A program made the translations under genes and the position numbers. A stretch of 8,516 nucleotides of DNA from Desulfobulbaceae bacterium (GTDB taxonomy: Bacteria; Desulfobacterota; Desulfobulbia; Desulfobulbales; Desulfobulbaceae), in assembly GCA_030633145.1 (NCBI GenBank), contig DAOVTM010000165.1, positions 1 through 8,516 on the forward strand. Direction: 5' to 3'. The notes under the pieces were generated by a model. It was given only the letters and a program-made list of their open reading frames with translations. It was not told the origin of the DNA and did no database searches. Positions 1 to 6,938 of the stretch are shown one piece after another (the stretch's first letter is position 1; every line of letters begins with the position of its first letter).

Positions 1-2076
1 ATTGATGTATCCTTAATTTGTGAACTCATTTTTAAGCTCTGGCAATGGTGTCTTCCCCATCTGAAAAGCCAAGAACAGAGGAATCAATATCATCCGGATC
101 AATACCATCTGCACCAGCAAAAGCATCCCGGTTTATCCCAGGCCTGTCTTGAATTTATCGAGAGAGAAAGGGTATATCAACAACGGGATATGGCTGCTCT
201 CATGGAGCTGACTCTGGAGGAACGAGTGGTGCGTTTTCGGGCAGTTGGGCCACTTGCCTGCACAGGTACAAGCCTGGATGAAGAGGGCAGGTTTGTTTAT
301 CTGTTCAGCAAAACTCCAAGTCGTGCTGAGGAGGATGACCAGATGCCACAACCGGCAAAATTCAGGGCAGGGGATTTTCTCAAACTGGTTCCAGTTGGGG
401 TGACGGATCTGCAAAGTGGTCTGCCGGTAATTATGGCGGGTTTTAACAGTCAAACGGGTGCGATCTCGATATATCTTCGTAAAAAGAGCAACAGGATAAA
501 CAGAGAAATAACCTGGTCACTGGAGGAAGACGGGGAAGATTACCTTTCAGCAAAGCTGCGTACCGCAGTGCAGCAGGCCTTTACAGGAGATAATCTTCAA
601 ATATCCAACCTGTTCAACGGTACGTTCACACATAAGAGAGAGCAACTTCAAGACGACAACTGGCTGGCTAACTGGCTCCATTCCGAGGCTGCACCGGCTC
701 GTCTGAATCCCTCCCAGCAACAGGCTCTGCAACTCCCCTTTCAGTACGCATTAAGCCTTATCATCGGCCCGCCTGGAACCGGCAAGACCTATCTTCTCGG
801 CTGGATCCTCATTGCCCTGTTCCGCCAGGCACAGCACCGGGGAACAGGGTTACGCATTGCAGTGAGTGCCTTAACCCATAAGGCCATAGATCAGGTGTTG
901 ACGAAACTGACCTCTCTGGTAAACAGCCATGAGCTGGCAGATTTTCCGGTACGCTGTATGAAACTGGGGACATGGGAGGGGGATGAGTTTGATCCGGATA
1001 ATCCGAAAAATCTGGCAATGCAGGTGGAACCATGCACAAAAACTGAGTTGTTCAGTAATCCATACATCGTTGTCGGTGCCACTGGTTACGGCCTGTACAA
1101 CATGCTGCACAAAAAAGATAGCAACAGCAGCCAGCAAAAAACATTTGACTGGATAATCTTTGATGAAGCATCCCAGATGCTTATCCCCCAGGCTCTGCTT
1201 TCCCTGCTCCATGGTAAGGGGAATTTTTTATTTCTGGGAGATGTCTGCCAGTTGCCGCCCATAATCCGCTCAGCAAATATCATCCCTGCAAATATCATTC
1301 AGGAGGGAGAAGATGGGGACGAAGATTCCTTTGCTGCGCAAACCCGTTCTTCGTTGCTGGAAGTTCTTCTGAAACGCTACCCGCAGCAAAACCATCTTCT
1401 GGATATAACCTATCGAATGAATGATGCTATCTGTCACTTTCCAAGTATGACCTGGTACAAGAACAAATTGATTCCAGCACCTGAAACCGCTGTCCGCAGG
1501 TTGTCGCTGCCGAGCCCAACAAAAAATGACCTGATAGACACTATTATTGATCCTCAAAAACCGGTGGTTCTGGTGGAGGTATCCCTTCAGGAATCTGCTC
1601 GTGAATCCCTTCATGACTGGAGCAGGGAAACAGAGCTGGAAGCTGATCTGCTTGCCAGTACCTGCCACCGCTTACTGGATGAATATGGATTAGACTCCAG
1701 GCAAGTAGCAATAATTTCACCCCATCGTGTCCAAAATAACCGCATTGCCGCTACTCTTGCCAGGCTCTTGGGTCATGATGAACTGCCAGTGATTGATACT
1801 GTGGAACGTATGCAGGGTGCGGAAAGAGATGTTATTCTCTTTGGTTTTGGCTGCTCTGATCCCGACCAGATTTTTTCTGATTTTTTAAATAATCCCAACC
1901 GATTTAATGTGGTTTTGACCCGTGCCAGACACAAGATAATTATTGTTGGCAGCAGATTGTTTTTTGAGTCGGTAGCGTCAACGGAACAACAGTTACAAGC
2001 TAATGTGTGTTTTAAAGAATTTGTAAGCTATTGCCGGGAGAATGGGTGTTATTTTGAGTGTTCAGGGATGGGGTAA
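1..2076 (+). CDS. SF1B DNA/RNA helicase (Upf1/DNA2-like), 5'-partial
   Basis: An ATP-dependent nucleic-acid helicase of the Upf1/DNA2 (AAA_11/AAA_12) group. Counting from the ATG at 190, Walker A GPPGTGKT is at residues 193-200, motif II DEAS at 325-328, motif III GDVCQLPP at 350-357, the YRM motif near 404-412, motif V (QGAERDV) at 542-548 and motif VI NVVLTRARHK at 573-582. The set is complete and in order, so the motor looks intact. The segment before Walker A, including LTLEERVVRF, fits the N-terminal 1B-type region of these helicases. The frame has no stop from base 1 to 189. It also has no ATG, GTG or TTG there, and the ATG at 190 has no good Shine-Dalgarno, so I think the gene begins left of the window. 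Many relatives carry an N-terminal nuclease or accessory domain; whether this one does cannot be seen. The protein ends about 45 residues after motif VI. A 665-base gap separates it from the next operon, so co-transcription is uncertain. Confidence 0.9.
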   Translation: MDVSLICELIFKLWQWCLPHLKSQEQRNQYHPDQYHLHQQKHPGLSQACLEFIERERVYQQRDMAALMELTLEERVVRFRAVGPLACTGTSLDEEGRFVYLFSKTPSRAEEDDQMPQPAKFRAGDFLKLVPVGVTDLQSGLPVIMAGFNSQTGAISIYLRKKSNRINREITWSLEEDGEDYLSAKLRTAVQQAFTGDNLQISNLFNGTFTHKREQLQDDNWLANWLHSEAAPARLNPSQQQALQLPFQYALSLIIGPPGTGKTYLLGWILIALFRQAQHRGTGLRIAVSALTHKAIDQVLTKLTSLVNSHELADFPVRCMKLGTWEGDEFDPDNPKNLAMQVEPCTKTELFSNPYIVVGATGYGLYNMLHKKDSNSSQQKTFDWIIFDEASQMLIPQALLSLLHGKGNFLFLGDVCQLPPIIRSANIIPANIIQEGEDGDEDSFAAQTRSSLLEVLLKRYPQQNHLLDITYRMNDAICHFPSMTWYKNKLIPAPETAVRRLSLPSPTKNDLIDTIIDPQKPVVLVEVSLQESARESLHDWSRETELEADLLASTCHRLLDEYGLDSRQVAIISPHRVQNNRIAATLARLLGHDELPVIDTVERMQGAERDVILFGFGCSDPDQIFSDFLNNPNRFNVVLTRARHKIIIVGSRLFFESVASTEQQLQANVCFKEFVSYCRENGCYFECSGMG

Positions 2077-2418
2077 CAGGACATTTTTTATTTCGTTAAT
2101 TGTGAATTCCTTAGATTAGGGGACGCAATTTAGCATCATGACCATACAGTTCCAGTAAACTGTCAATCGCACCATGACTTTTTTTCATTCTCAAACAGAG
2201 TGTCCAAAGCACGCTATTCCAAAGCAAAACGCAAGGATTTATTTGCCTTAGTCTGAGCTAAAGCCAATACCCGTGAATGAGTTAGCAAATCATTATTATT
2301 TCAGCATATTTGTTGTCTTTACCGTAGGATGGGAAGGTAAGCAACCAGATACACCGAATGTCTTACAGTTGAACCTCCCATTACGCATTAACAATACATC
2401 AGCTTATTTTAACTCAAT

Positions 2419-2434
2419 TTTGTTTTAAAACAAA
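2419..2434. repeat. 16-bp perfect A/T palindrome with a third arm
   Basis: TTTGTTTT is followed directly by AAAACAAA, a perfect palindrome. A further TTTTGTTTTTT tract follows at about 2439-2449, so the AAAACAAA arm can pair with either T-rich arm. It could be a weak bidirectional terminator or an operator. The lack of G+C makes a stable RNA hairpin doubtful. Confidence 0.4.
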
Positions 2435-2524
2435 TCAGTTTTGTTTTTTACTTCCAGCAGTAAGTACCCGTGCATAATTATTTTAACATTTAAGTCGCTG
2501 GTATTGGATTGGGCGTAGTAACCC

Positions 2525-2559
2525 GTAGGTTGGGCTTCGTAGAACTCAGAGCAACCTAC
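2525..2559 (+). repeat. Dispersed hairpin repeat, copy 1 (CAACCTAC family)
   Basis: GTAGGTTG at 2525-2532 pairs perfectly with CAACCTAC at 2552-2559. The 30 bases 2530-2559 match 6909-6938 at 28 of 30 positions in the same orientation. Repeats of this style are scattered in many copies in several bacterial genomes, by memory. The two copies here lie on either side of the four-gene operon. Confidence 0.75.
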
Positions 2560-2643
2560 AGATAGGGCTATCTTCATCGACCAAAAATGTTAAGTTAATT
2601 TTGTGCTGGTACTTATTCAAGATCGACCATTTACAAAAATACA

Positions 2644-2680
2644 TTGCCGTTATTGCCAATATCTGATATTTTCATAAATT
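2644..2680 (+). promoter_or_regulatory. Possible sigma-70-type promoter for the four-gene operon
   Basis: Two overlapping weak candidates exist: TTGCCG (2644-2649) with TATTTT (2667-2672) at 17-bp spacing, and TTGCCA (2653-2658) with TAAATT (2675-2680) at 16-bp spacing. They lie 60-100 bases before the first gene of the operon. In A+T-rich DNA such matches arise by chance, so this is only a suggestion. Confidence 0.25.
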
Positions 2681-2741
2681 CAGCAATTGTACAAATCTAC
2701 TCTTTCCCCTTCACCATTAAAAACCAGTCAAAAGAGACCCC

Positions 2742-3581
2742 ATGGACAACGAAACCTATCTCCAGGAAAAACAAGACCAACTTAATGAAATAGCCCGCCC
2801 CTATCAAAAAGAGTTAAATCGTACTCAACGACTGGCTGATTTCCTGAAACTCTGTGTCCGTTGCGCAGGTCGTGACGATTTTCTCCGTCTTGACGAATTG
2901 CTGAACTCCAAACAGGCTCAGGACGTTGTTGAGGAAGAACCATTATCCGAATGTAAACCTATTCTCGACAGTTTGCGGGAAGATACCCACAAAAAAGTTG
3001 AACAATACCGACTGCAATTTGTCGAAGATCTGATCAGGCTTGGCAAAGAAGCAGATCTTGACATCACTATTGATTTTCCCCGTATCAGCCTCCTGAAAGG
3101 TATTGAAGGTGAAATCGCCTTTGCAGACCGCACCACAACCATCAATAAAAAGACCCTCAAATCCATTGATCCGCGTCGGATAGTCACTGCTCTGGGGCTG
3201 TTGAAAAAACAACTTTATGATAAGCCCTTTGATCCGCAGCAATACGTTGAAGATCTCTATACAACATACTCCAAAATGTGCAAAACCGATGATGCAGCCA
3301 TTGGTTCACCGGTCAACATCCAGACCTTTTACCTTGAGTATGTTGTCTCGCAGCAGAGCAAGGTTTTCTTCACCAATATGGAAAAAGGTAAGTTCCGGGG
3401 CTACAGCCTGGAGCAGTTTTGTGTGGATGTGTGGCGCTGTTTTGACACCGGCACCACAGCGACAAAAAAAGGTCTGAGCTTCAAGCTGACTCCGGGGCGT
3501 AATTTTTCCCTCTGGCTGCTGGACAGCACCGGCGAGAAGCAGCAGATCAGTGCGATATCCTTTCATGAGAGTGCGGAATAA
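2742..3581 (+). CDS. Unrecognised 279-aa protein, first gene of the ATPase-pair operon
   Basis: I do not recognise a family. It is soluble, with no signal peptide or membrane segment. Residues 1-105 are highly charged and look helical, with possible short coiled coils (1-30 and 60-105). A conserved-looking central segment (about 111-175) contains ISLLKGIEGEIAF, TTTINKKTLK and SIDPRRIVTALGLL. The C-terminal part (about 190-275) is aromatic-rich, with VNIQTFYLEY, YSLEQFCVDVWRCF and a beta-like KGLSFKLTPGRNFSLWLLDS. No nuclease, methylase or nucleotide-binding motif is visible. Its stop overlaps the next start (TAATG at 3579-3583), so translation is coupled to the first ATPase, which suggests roughly matched amounts and a physical partnership. 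An adaptor or target-recognition role is inference. The start at 2742 has only a weak AAAGAGA Shine-Dalgarno; the next in-frame ATG is far downstream, so this start is preferred. Confidence 0.85.
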   Translation: MDNETYLQEKQDQLNEIARPYQKELNRTQRLADFLKLCVRCAGRDDFLRLDELLNSKQAQDVVEEEPLSECKPILDSLREDTHKKVEQYRLQFVEDLIRLGKEADLDITIDFPRISLLKGIEGEIAFADRTTTINKKTLKSIDPRRIVTALGLLKKQLYDKPFDPQQYVEDLYTTYSKMCKTDDAAIGSPVNIQTFYLEYVVSQQSKVFFTNMEKGKFRGYSLEQFCVDVWRCFDTGTTATKKGLSFKLTPGRNFSLWLLDSTGEKQQISAISFHESAE

Positions 3582-4960
3582 TGGAACAGGCAGGAAATAT
3601 TCCCCATGAGTTGACAGACTTACAACCATTTCAGGCACGTTCCATCATTGAGGAGATGCGCAAGGGCAGTGTTCCTGCTGATTATGTGCAGTTATTCACT
3701 GTAGGCCGTGATAACTGGCTGACCTTTATTGAGGATGACCTGGTCAATTATATTGCTGAGGGCGGAGCTAAGGTTCGCTTCCTCCATGGTAATTATGGCG
3801 ACGGCAAGACCCATTTCATGTCTGTTATCCGACATATCGCTTTAAAGCAGGGATTTGCAGTCTCTCTGGTGGTGCTTACCAGGGATGTCCCCATCCATAA
3901 ATTTGAGGCGGTGTATCAGTCCATTGTGCAACAGCTTTGTGGCAATTTTGCGGGAATCGGTATTCGCAGTCTCCTCAACTCCTGGCTGGACAGCCTGGCT
4001 ACAAAAGAATTCACAACAGAAGAATCAACAACAGCAACAACAAAAGAAAAATCGCTCAGCCGGGAACAGATCACAGAACTCTCTGAAACCCTGCGTCACC
4101 TGCCGGACATGAATGTTAATTTTGCCAATGCACTCATTGCCCTGGTTAAAAATCGTTTTCTGCATATAGATGAAGGAATACATGAAGGCGAATCCGATGC
4201 CGAGCAGCAGGAAGAGCGTATCAACAACAGGGAAACGCTCTTTCACTGGTTTGAAGCCGGAAAAATAACCAAGCGGGAGCTGAAACCCTTTTCCATCTTT
4301 GAAAAGGTTGACAAGACCAACAGTAAGCAGATGCTCAACTCCCTGAACAGTTTTCTCCGTTTTTGCGGTCATAAAGGGATTGTCCTGCTGCTGGATGAAC
4401 TGGAAACGGTTATGGCCATGGCCGCATCTGTCCGCAATGCTGCTTATGAAAATGTTCGACTCCTTATTGACAACTCTGAACAGGCATCCTGCTTTCATAT
4501 CTTTTTTGCTATTATTCCAGATGTGTTATTGACGGAAAAAGGGTTTAAATCTTATGATGCCCTGTGGAGCAGGGTTCGTTCCATTGCGGTCACTGGTCAA
4601 CAGAACCAACGCATGAATTATCGCGGCGTGTTGATTGACCTGCACCGTACTCCCCTGCAAGAGGATGAATTACTCAGACTGGGAGAGTCTTTACGGCAGA
4701 TTCATCAGATCTCCTATCGCTGGGATGCAGTTGATGCGGTACCAGATCAACTGCTCAAGGACATCTGTGCTAATCAGAAAAAAATGGGACTGCTCAGCGA
4801 GGTCAGGCTGTTTGTCAAACAGGTCATCCGTTTGCTGGATATGGCAGAGCAGGGTGAAGATGTGCAAGAAAAGGTTGATCTTGCAGAACATATTGTCAGC
4901 AGTCAGCAGGAGGTTGAGCAGGATAAGGTAGAGCAGCTGCAACCGAGCTGGGATAGTTGA
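3581..4960 (+). CDS. BrxD-like P-loop ATPase (BREX ATP-binding domain, DUF2791), 459 aa
   Basis: Predicted cytoplasmic P-loop NTPase of the ORC/Cdc6-like group that includes BREX BrxD. Walker A is GNYGDGKT at residues 70-77, preceded by VRFLH and followed by the family-like stretch LTRDVPIHKFEAVYQSI. Walker B is IVLLLDELETV with D272 and E273. A later FFAIIPDVLLTEKG segment sits where relatives have a sensor-like AxTPxF motif. The pre-Walker-B region, with FHWFEAGKITKRELKPF and MLNSLNSFLRFCGHKG, also fits the family. Length is near the usual ~440 aa of BrxD proteins. The C-terminus (about 380-450) is helical and charged, like a winged-helix or lid region. Residues about 143-160 are a Thr/Lys/Glu-rich low-complexity linker encoded by CAACAA-type repeats. 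Start and stop codons overlap those of both neighbours, so it belongs to a coupled complex. Its role (DNA binding, ATP-driven assembly or licensing of a nuclease) is inferred from BREX context; no methylase or PglZ is in view. Confidence 0.85.
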   Translation: MEQAGNIPHELTDLQPFQARSIIEEMRKGSVPADYVQLFTVGRDNWLTFIEDDLVNYIAEGGAKVRFLHGNYGDGKTHFMSVIRHIALKQGFAVSLVVLTRDVPIHKFEAVYQSIVQQLCGNFAGIGIRSLLNSWLDSLATKEFTTEESTTATTKEKSLSREQITELSETLRHLPDMNVNFANALIALVKNRFLHIDEGIHEGESDAEQQEERINNRETLFHWFEAGKITKRELKPFSIFEKVDKTNSKQMLNSLNSFLRFCGHKGIVLLLDELETVMAMAASVRNAAYENVRLLIDNSEQASCFHIFFAIIPDVLLTEKGFKSYDALWSRVRSIAVTGQQNQRMNYRGVLIDLHRTPLQEDELLRLGESLRQIHQISYRWDAVDAVPDQLLKDICANQKKMGLLSEVRLFVKQVIRLLDMAEQGEDVQEKVDLAEHIVSSQQEVEQDKVEQLQPSWDS

Positions 4961-6222
4961 GTGAGTTAAAGAGAGTTACAAAAATGGATATGAATGAATT
5001 TTCCAGCCTGCTTGCTGACAGTGACAATTTTCCCCTGCGAAGAGCAGTAGAACGGCTGCGGGACGGTCTTTTTGACCCTTTTGCGGTGCGGTTATTAACC
5101 GCCAGAGAGACCAGGCTCAATACAATTTTTGCTCAGGCCGTAAGAGCGGTTTCCCGTAATCAGTCGCCCCATCTCTGTGTACGCGGTTCCTACGGGCAGG
5201 GAAAATCGCATAGCCTTACCTATATCCGTGAATGCGCTGCCGAACAGGGATTTGTTACCAGTCTTATCAATCTCGATCCCAGGGAAGTTCCCTTCCATGA
5301 TTTCCAACAGGTATATCGAGCCTTGGCAGCAAGTATTCGTTTTCCAGGCAGTAGCGACTCCCTGGTGCAATACTGGAAAAATTGGCACCGCGAACATGGA
5401 CGTACTCGTAAAGAAAACGGCATACCCGCCTGTATTCCCGATTCCATGCCCCATTATTTTACCTCGGTATTAACGGCTCTTGTCAGCAACAACAGAGTAC
5501 TGACCAAAAAGCAGAAAGGACTCAAGAAAAACAGCACCTTCCGCCCCCGTGAGTTTCCCTGGATTCTTGCCAATGCTCTCAAGGGTGAGACCATTCCTGT
5601 GTTTCGTCTTCGCCATGCCCTGAGATATCGGGATGTCTACTTTTATAAGGAGTACTCCCTGGTACGCAAAGGGTGGGAACTTTATTTTCAGGCAATGTGC
5701 GGTTTTGGAGAGATGTTTCAAAACATGGGCTTTAAGGGCTGGGTTCTCCTCTTTGACGAGGGGGAATCCATTGGTCAAAGAGCCATTAATATCCGCCGGA
5801 AAAGCTATGTTATTCTGGATCGTCTGTTTGCGCCTGCTGCGCCCCTTACTGGCCTGTTTCCCATATTTGCCTTTACCGATGATTTTTTCATGCAGGTAGA
5901 AAATGAAGATTATGAACGGGTTTACAGCAAAAATGAGCAGGAGTTTCCCTACTTTACCAAGGATTACGGCAGGGAATGGAAAAAGCTGAACTGTTATCAT
6001 CTCCATGACCTCTCGTCGAAAGAGTGGCAGGAGATGACTGCCCGGCTGATACGTTTACACGGCAGGGCATACAGCTGGGAACCGTCAATCCAGGAGATGT
6101 CCGGGATACTGAAGACTGTCCTAAAGGCCACAGATATGCAGGATACCCGCTTAAAGATAAAAGCCATTGTTGAACAGTTGGATATAGCTCAACAGGCCAT
6201 GGTTCTGGGAAGTTTTTGTTAA
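4957..6222 (+). CDS. Second, divergent BrxD-like P-loop ATPase, 421 aa
   Basis: A second P-loop ATPase of the same broad family. Walker A GSYGQGKS lies at residues 77-84 (from the TTG start), followed by LINLDPREVPFHDFQQVYRAL, which aligns well with the equivalent part of its upstream neighbour. Walker B is WVLLFDEGESI with D267 and E268. GLFPIFAFTDDFFMQV follows, the sensor-like segment of the family. It differs in having Ser rather than Thr after the P-loop Lys, DEGE instead of DELE, and a shorter C-terminal region, so it is a paralogue rather than a recent duplicate. The outer start is TTG at 4957, overlapping the previous stop (4958-4960). ATG at 4984 has GAGAG 8 bases upstream and ATG at 4990 follows; either is a credible true start, shortening the protein by 9-11 residues without touching any motif. 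Two such ATPases side by side suggest a hetero-oligomeric motor (inference). Confidence 0.83.
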   Translation: MSELKRVTKMDMNEFSSLLADSDNFPLRRAVERLRDGLFDPFAVRLLTARETRLNTIFAQAVRAVSRNQSPHLCVRGSYGQGKSHSLTYIRECAAEQGFVTSLINLDPREVPFHDFQQVYRALAASIRFPGSSDSLVQYWKNWHREHGRTRKENGIPACIPDSMPHYFTSVLTALVSNNRVLTKKQKGLKKNSTFRPREFPWILANALKGETIPVFRLRHALRYRDVYFYKEYSLVRKGWELYFQAMCGFGEMFQNMGFKGWVLLFDEGESIGQRAINIRRKSYVILDRLFAPAAPLTGLFPIFAFTDDFFMQVENEDYERVYSKNEQEFPYFTKDYGREWKKLNCYHLHDLSSKEWQEMTARLIRLHGRAYSWEPSIQEMSGILKTVLKATDMQDTRLKIKAIVEQLDIAQQAMVLGSFC

Positions 6223-6226
6223 CTCA

Positions 6227-6233
6227 AGAGGAG
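6227..6233 (+). promoter_or_regulatory. Strong Shine-Dalgarno of the nuclease-like gene
   Basis: AGAGGAG lies 8 bases before the ATG at 6242 and is the best ribosome-binding site in the operon. It fixes the start of the 206-aa protein. The three upstream genes rely more on overlapping codons, so this last gene seems to have its own translation rate. Confidence 0.7.
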
Positions 6234-6241
6234 ATAAACAG

Positions 6242-6862
6242 ATGTCTTTCAGTGCATTTAAACGCATTTCCGAAGTCCAGCAGGCTTATGCAATAAAATA
6301 TGAAGAAAAAACCTTCATCCTTGAAAAGGAAATCGTACCTCCACAGTGGTTTATCGACGAGTACAAGTTCAACAGGGAGAATATAGATATTTTCTCCTCT
6401 GAGGCATCCCGAAGTGAATTGATCATTTCTCCTCTTTTACGGGAGGTATATAAGAGATACAGCGCACATTATTCATTCTGGATACAAAAAAGTATCGCCT
6501 ATAACGAGCAGTTATCCGGCACGCCTGATTACATTTTTTCCAAAAAATCATCCCTGGGAAAAACAGTCCTTGAAACTCCTGTTGTCCTCATAGTTGAAGC
6601 TAAGAAAAACGATTTCGAGCAGGGCTGGGGACAGTGCCTTGCGGAACTGGTCGCCGCACAAAAAATAAATGATAACGAGGAAATGGCAGTATATGGGATC
6701 GTGACCGATGGTAATTTATGGCAATTTGGAAGATTACAATTGAACATCTTTACAAAAAATGAAGGAAATTATACCATTGATCATCTTCCAAGGCTTTATG
6801 GGGCTTTGGATTTCCTGATCCATGCTGCTGAAACGGAAATATGCAATAATGACAGAAGTTGA
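6242..6862 (+). CDS. PD-(D/E)XK nuclease-like protein (HsdR-N-type), 206 aa
   Basis: Compact soluble protein with the core of a PD-(D/E)XK nuclease like the N-terminal domain of type I restriction R subunits. Visible residues are E59 in SELIISPLLREV (helix acid), G93-T-P-D96-Y (PD motif), E119-A-K121-K (E-x-K) after a VVLIV strand, and Q131 in the QGWGQCLAEL helix, a Gln typical of HsdR-N-like proteins. The fold continues with AVYGIVTDGNLWQFGRL, the next strand-turn-strand. No helicase or DNA-binding extension is present, so it would need partners for targeting or is a stand-alone nuclease domain. It begins 19 bases after the second ATPase, on the same strand, so it is probably the last gene of the operon. 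Single-gene proteins of this type are also common in repeat-rich genomes, so it might be a passenger. Its sequence looks somewhat more A+T rich than the ATPases. Catalytic residues look intact, but activity is not shown. Confidence 0.8.
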   Translation: MSFSAFKRISEVQQAYAIKYEEKTFILEKEIVPPQWFIDEYKFNRENIDIFSSEASRSELIISPLLREVYKRYSAHYSFWIQKSIAYNEQLSGTPDYIFSKKSSLGKTVLETPVVLIVEAKKNDFEQGWGQCLAELVAAQKINDNEEMAVYGIVTDGNLWQFGRLQLNIFTKNEGNYTIDHLPRLYGALDFLIHAAETEICNNDRS

Positions 6863-6863
6863 G

Positions 6864-6877
6864 GGCATCCTTCATAT
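6864..6877 (+). repeat. Extra copy of the MITE-end sequence
   Basis: GGCATCCTTCATAT begins 2 bases after the stop codon of the nuclease-like gene. The first 12 bases match the left end of the 7472-7650 element, and all 14 match its right end read on the opposite strand. It may be a solo end left by a related element, and marks the downstream edge of the operon. Confidence 0.5.
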
Positions 6878-6907
6878 CAGCCTGAAAGGAGTCGGTGTCA
6901 GTGTTTT

Positions 6908-6938
6908 GTTGGGCTTCGTAAAACTCAGACCAACCTAC
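6908..6938 (+). repeat. Dispersed hairpin repeat, copy 2 (CAACCTAC family)
   Basis: Bases 6909-6938 match 2530-2559 at 28 of 30 positions in the same orientation. The stem here is shorter (GTTGG 6908-6912 with CCAAC 6930-6934) because the left GTAG arm is lost. It lies 46 bases past the operon end. Confidence 0.75.

Larger units (their letters stand above)
2077..2741. other. 665-bp A+T-rich intergenic region without a convincing gene
   Basis: All frames are broken by stops or lack coding character. A short minus-strand stretch, about 2118-2190, reads as a 23-codon peptide from ATG (beginning MKKSHGAIDSLLELYGHDAK) and could be the tail of a decayed gene, but I do not recognise it. The region also holds the palindrome at 2419-2434, the repeat hairpin at 2525-2559, an 8-bp direct repeat (ATCGACCA at 2576-2583 and 2622-2629) and a possible promoter just before the operon. 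No tRNA or rRNA is evident. No clear terminator follows the helicase stop. Confidence 0.6.

Noticed and set aside
2118..2190. Minus-strand 23-codon peptide as a small gene
   Set aside because: No ribosome-binding site is clear, the frame is too short to judge, and I recognise no family; kept only as a possible remnant.
4025..4498. 157-codon antisense frame inside the first ATPase
   Set aside because: It lies wholly opposite a gene with clear Walker motifs, ends in a poly-Cys artefact from the CAACAA tract, and shows no domain of its own.
5470..6006. 178-codon antisense frame inside the second ATPase
   Set aside because: Fully antisense to a gene with conserved motifs; no recognisable domain or ribosome-binding site.
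2742..6862. Classical BREX locus
   Set aside because: Only BrxD-like ATPases are present; no PglX methylase, PglZ phosphatase, BrxA/B or large BrxC/PglY is in the window, so a BREX label is not supported.
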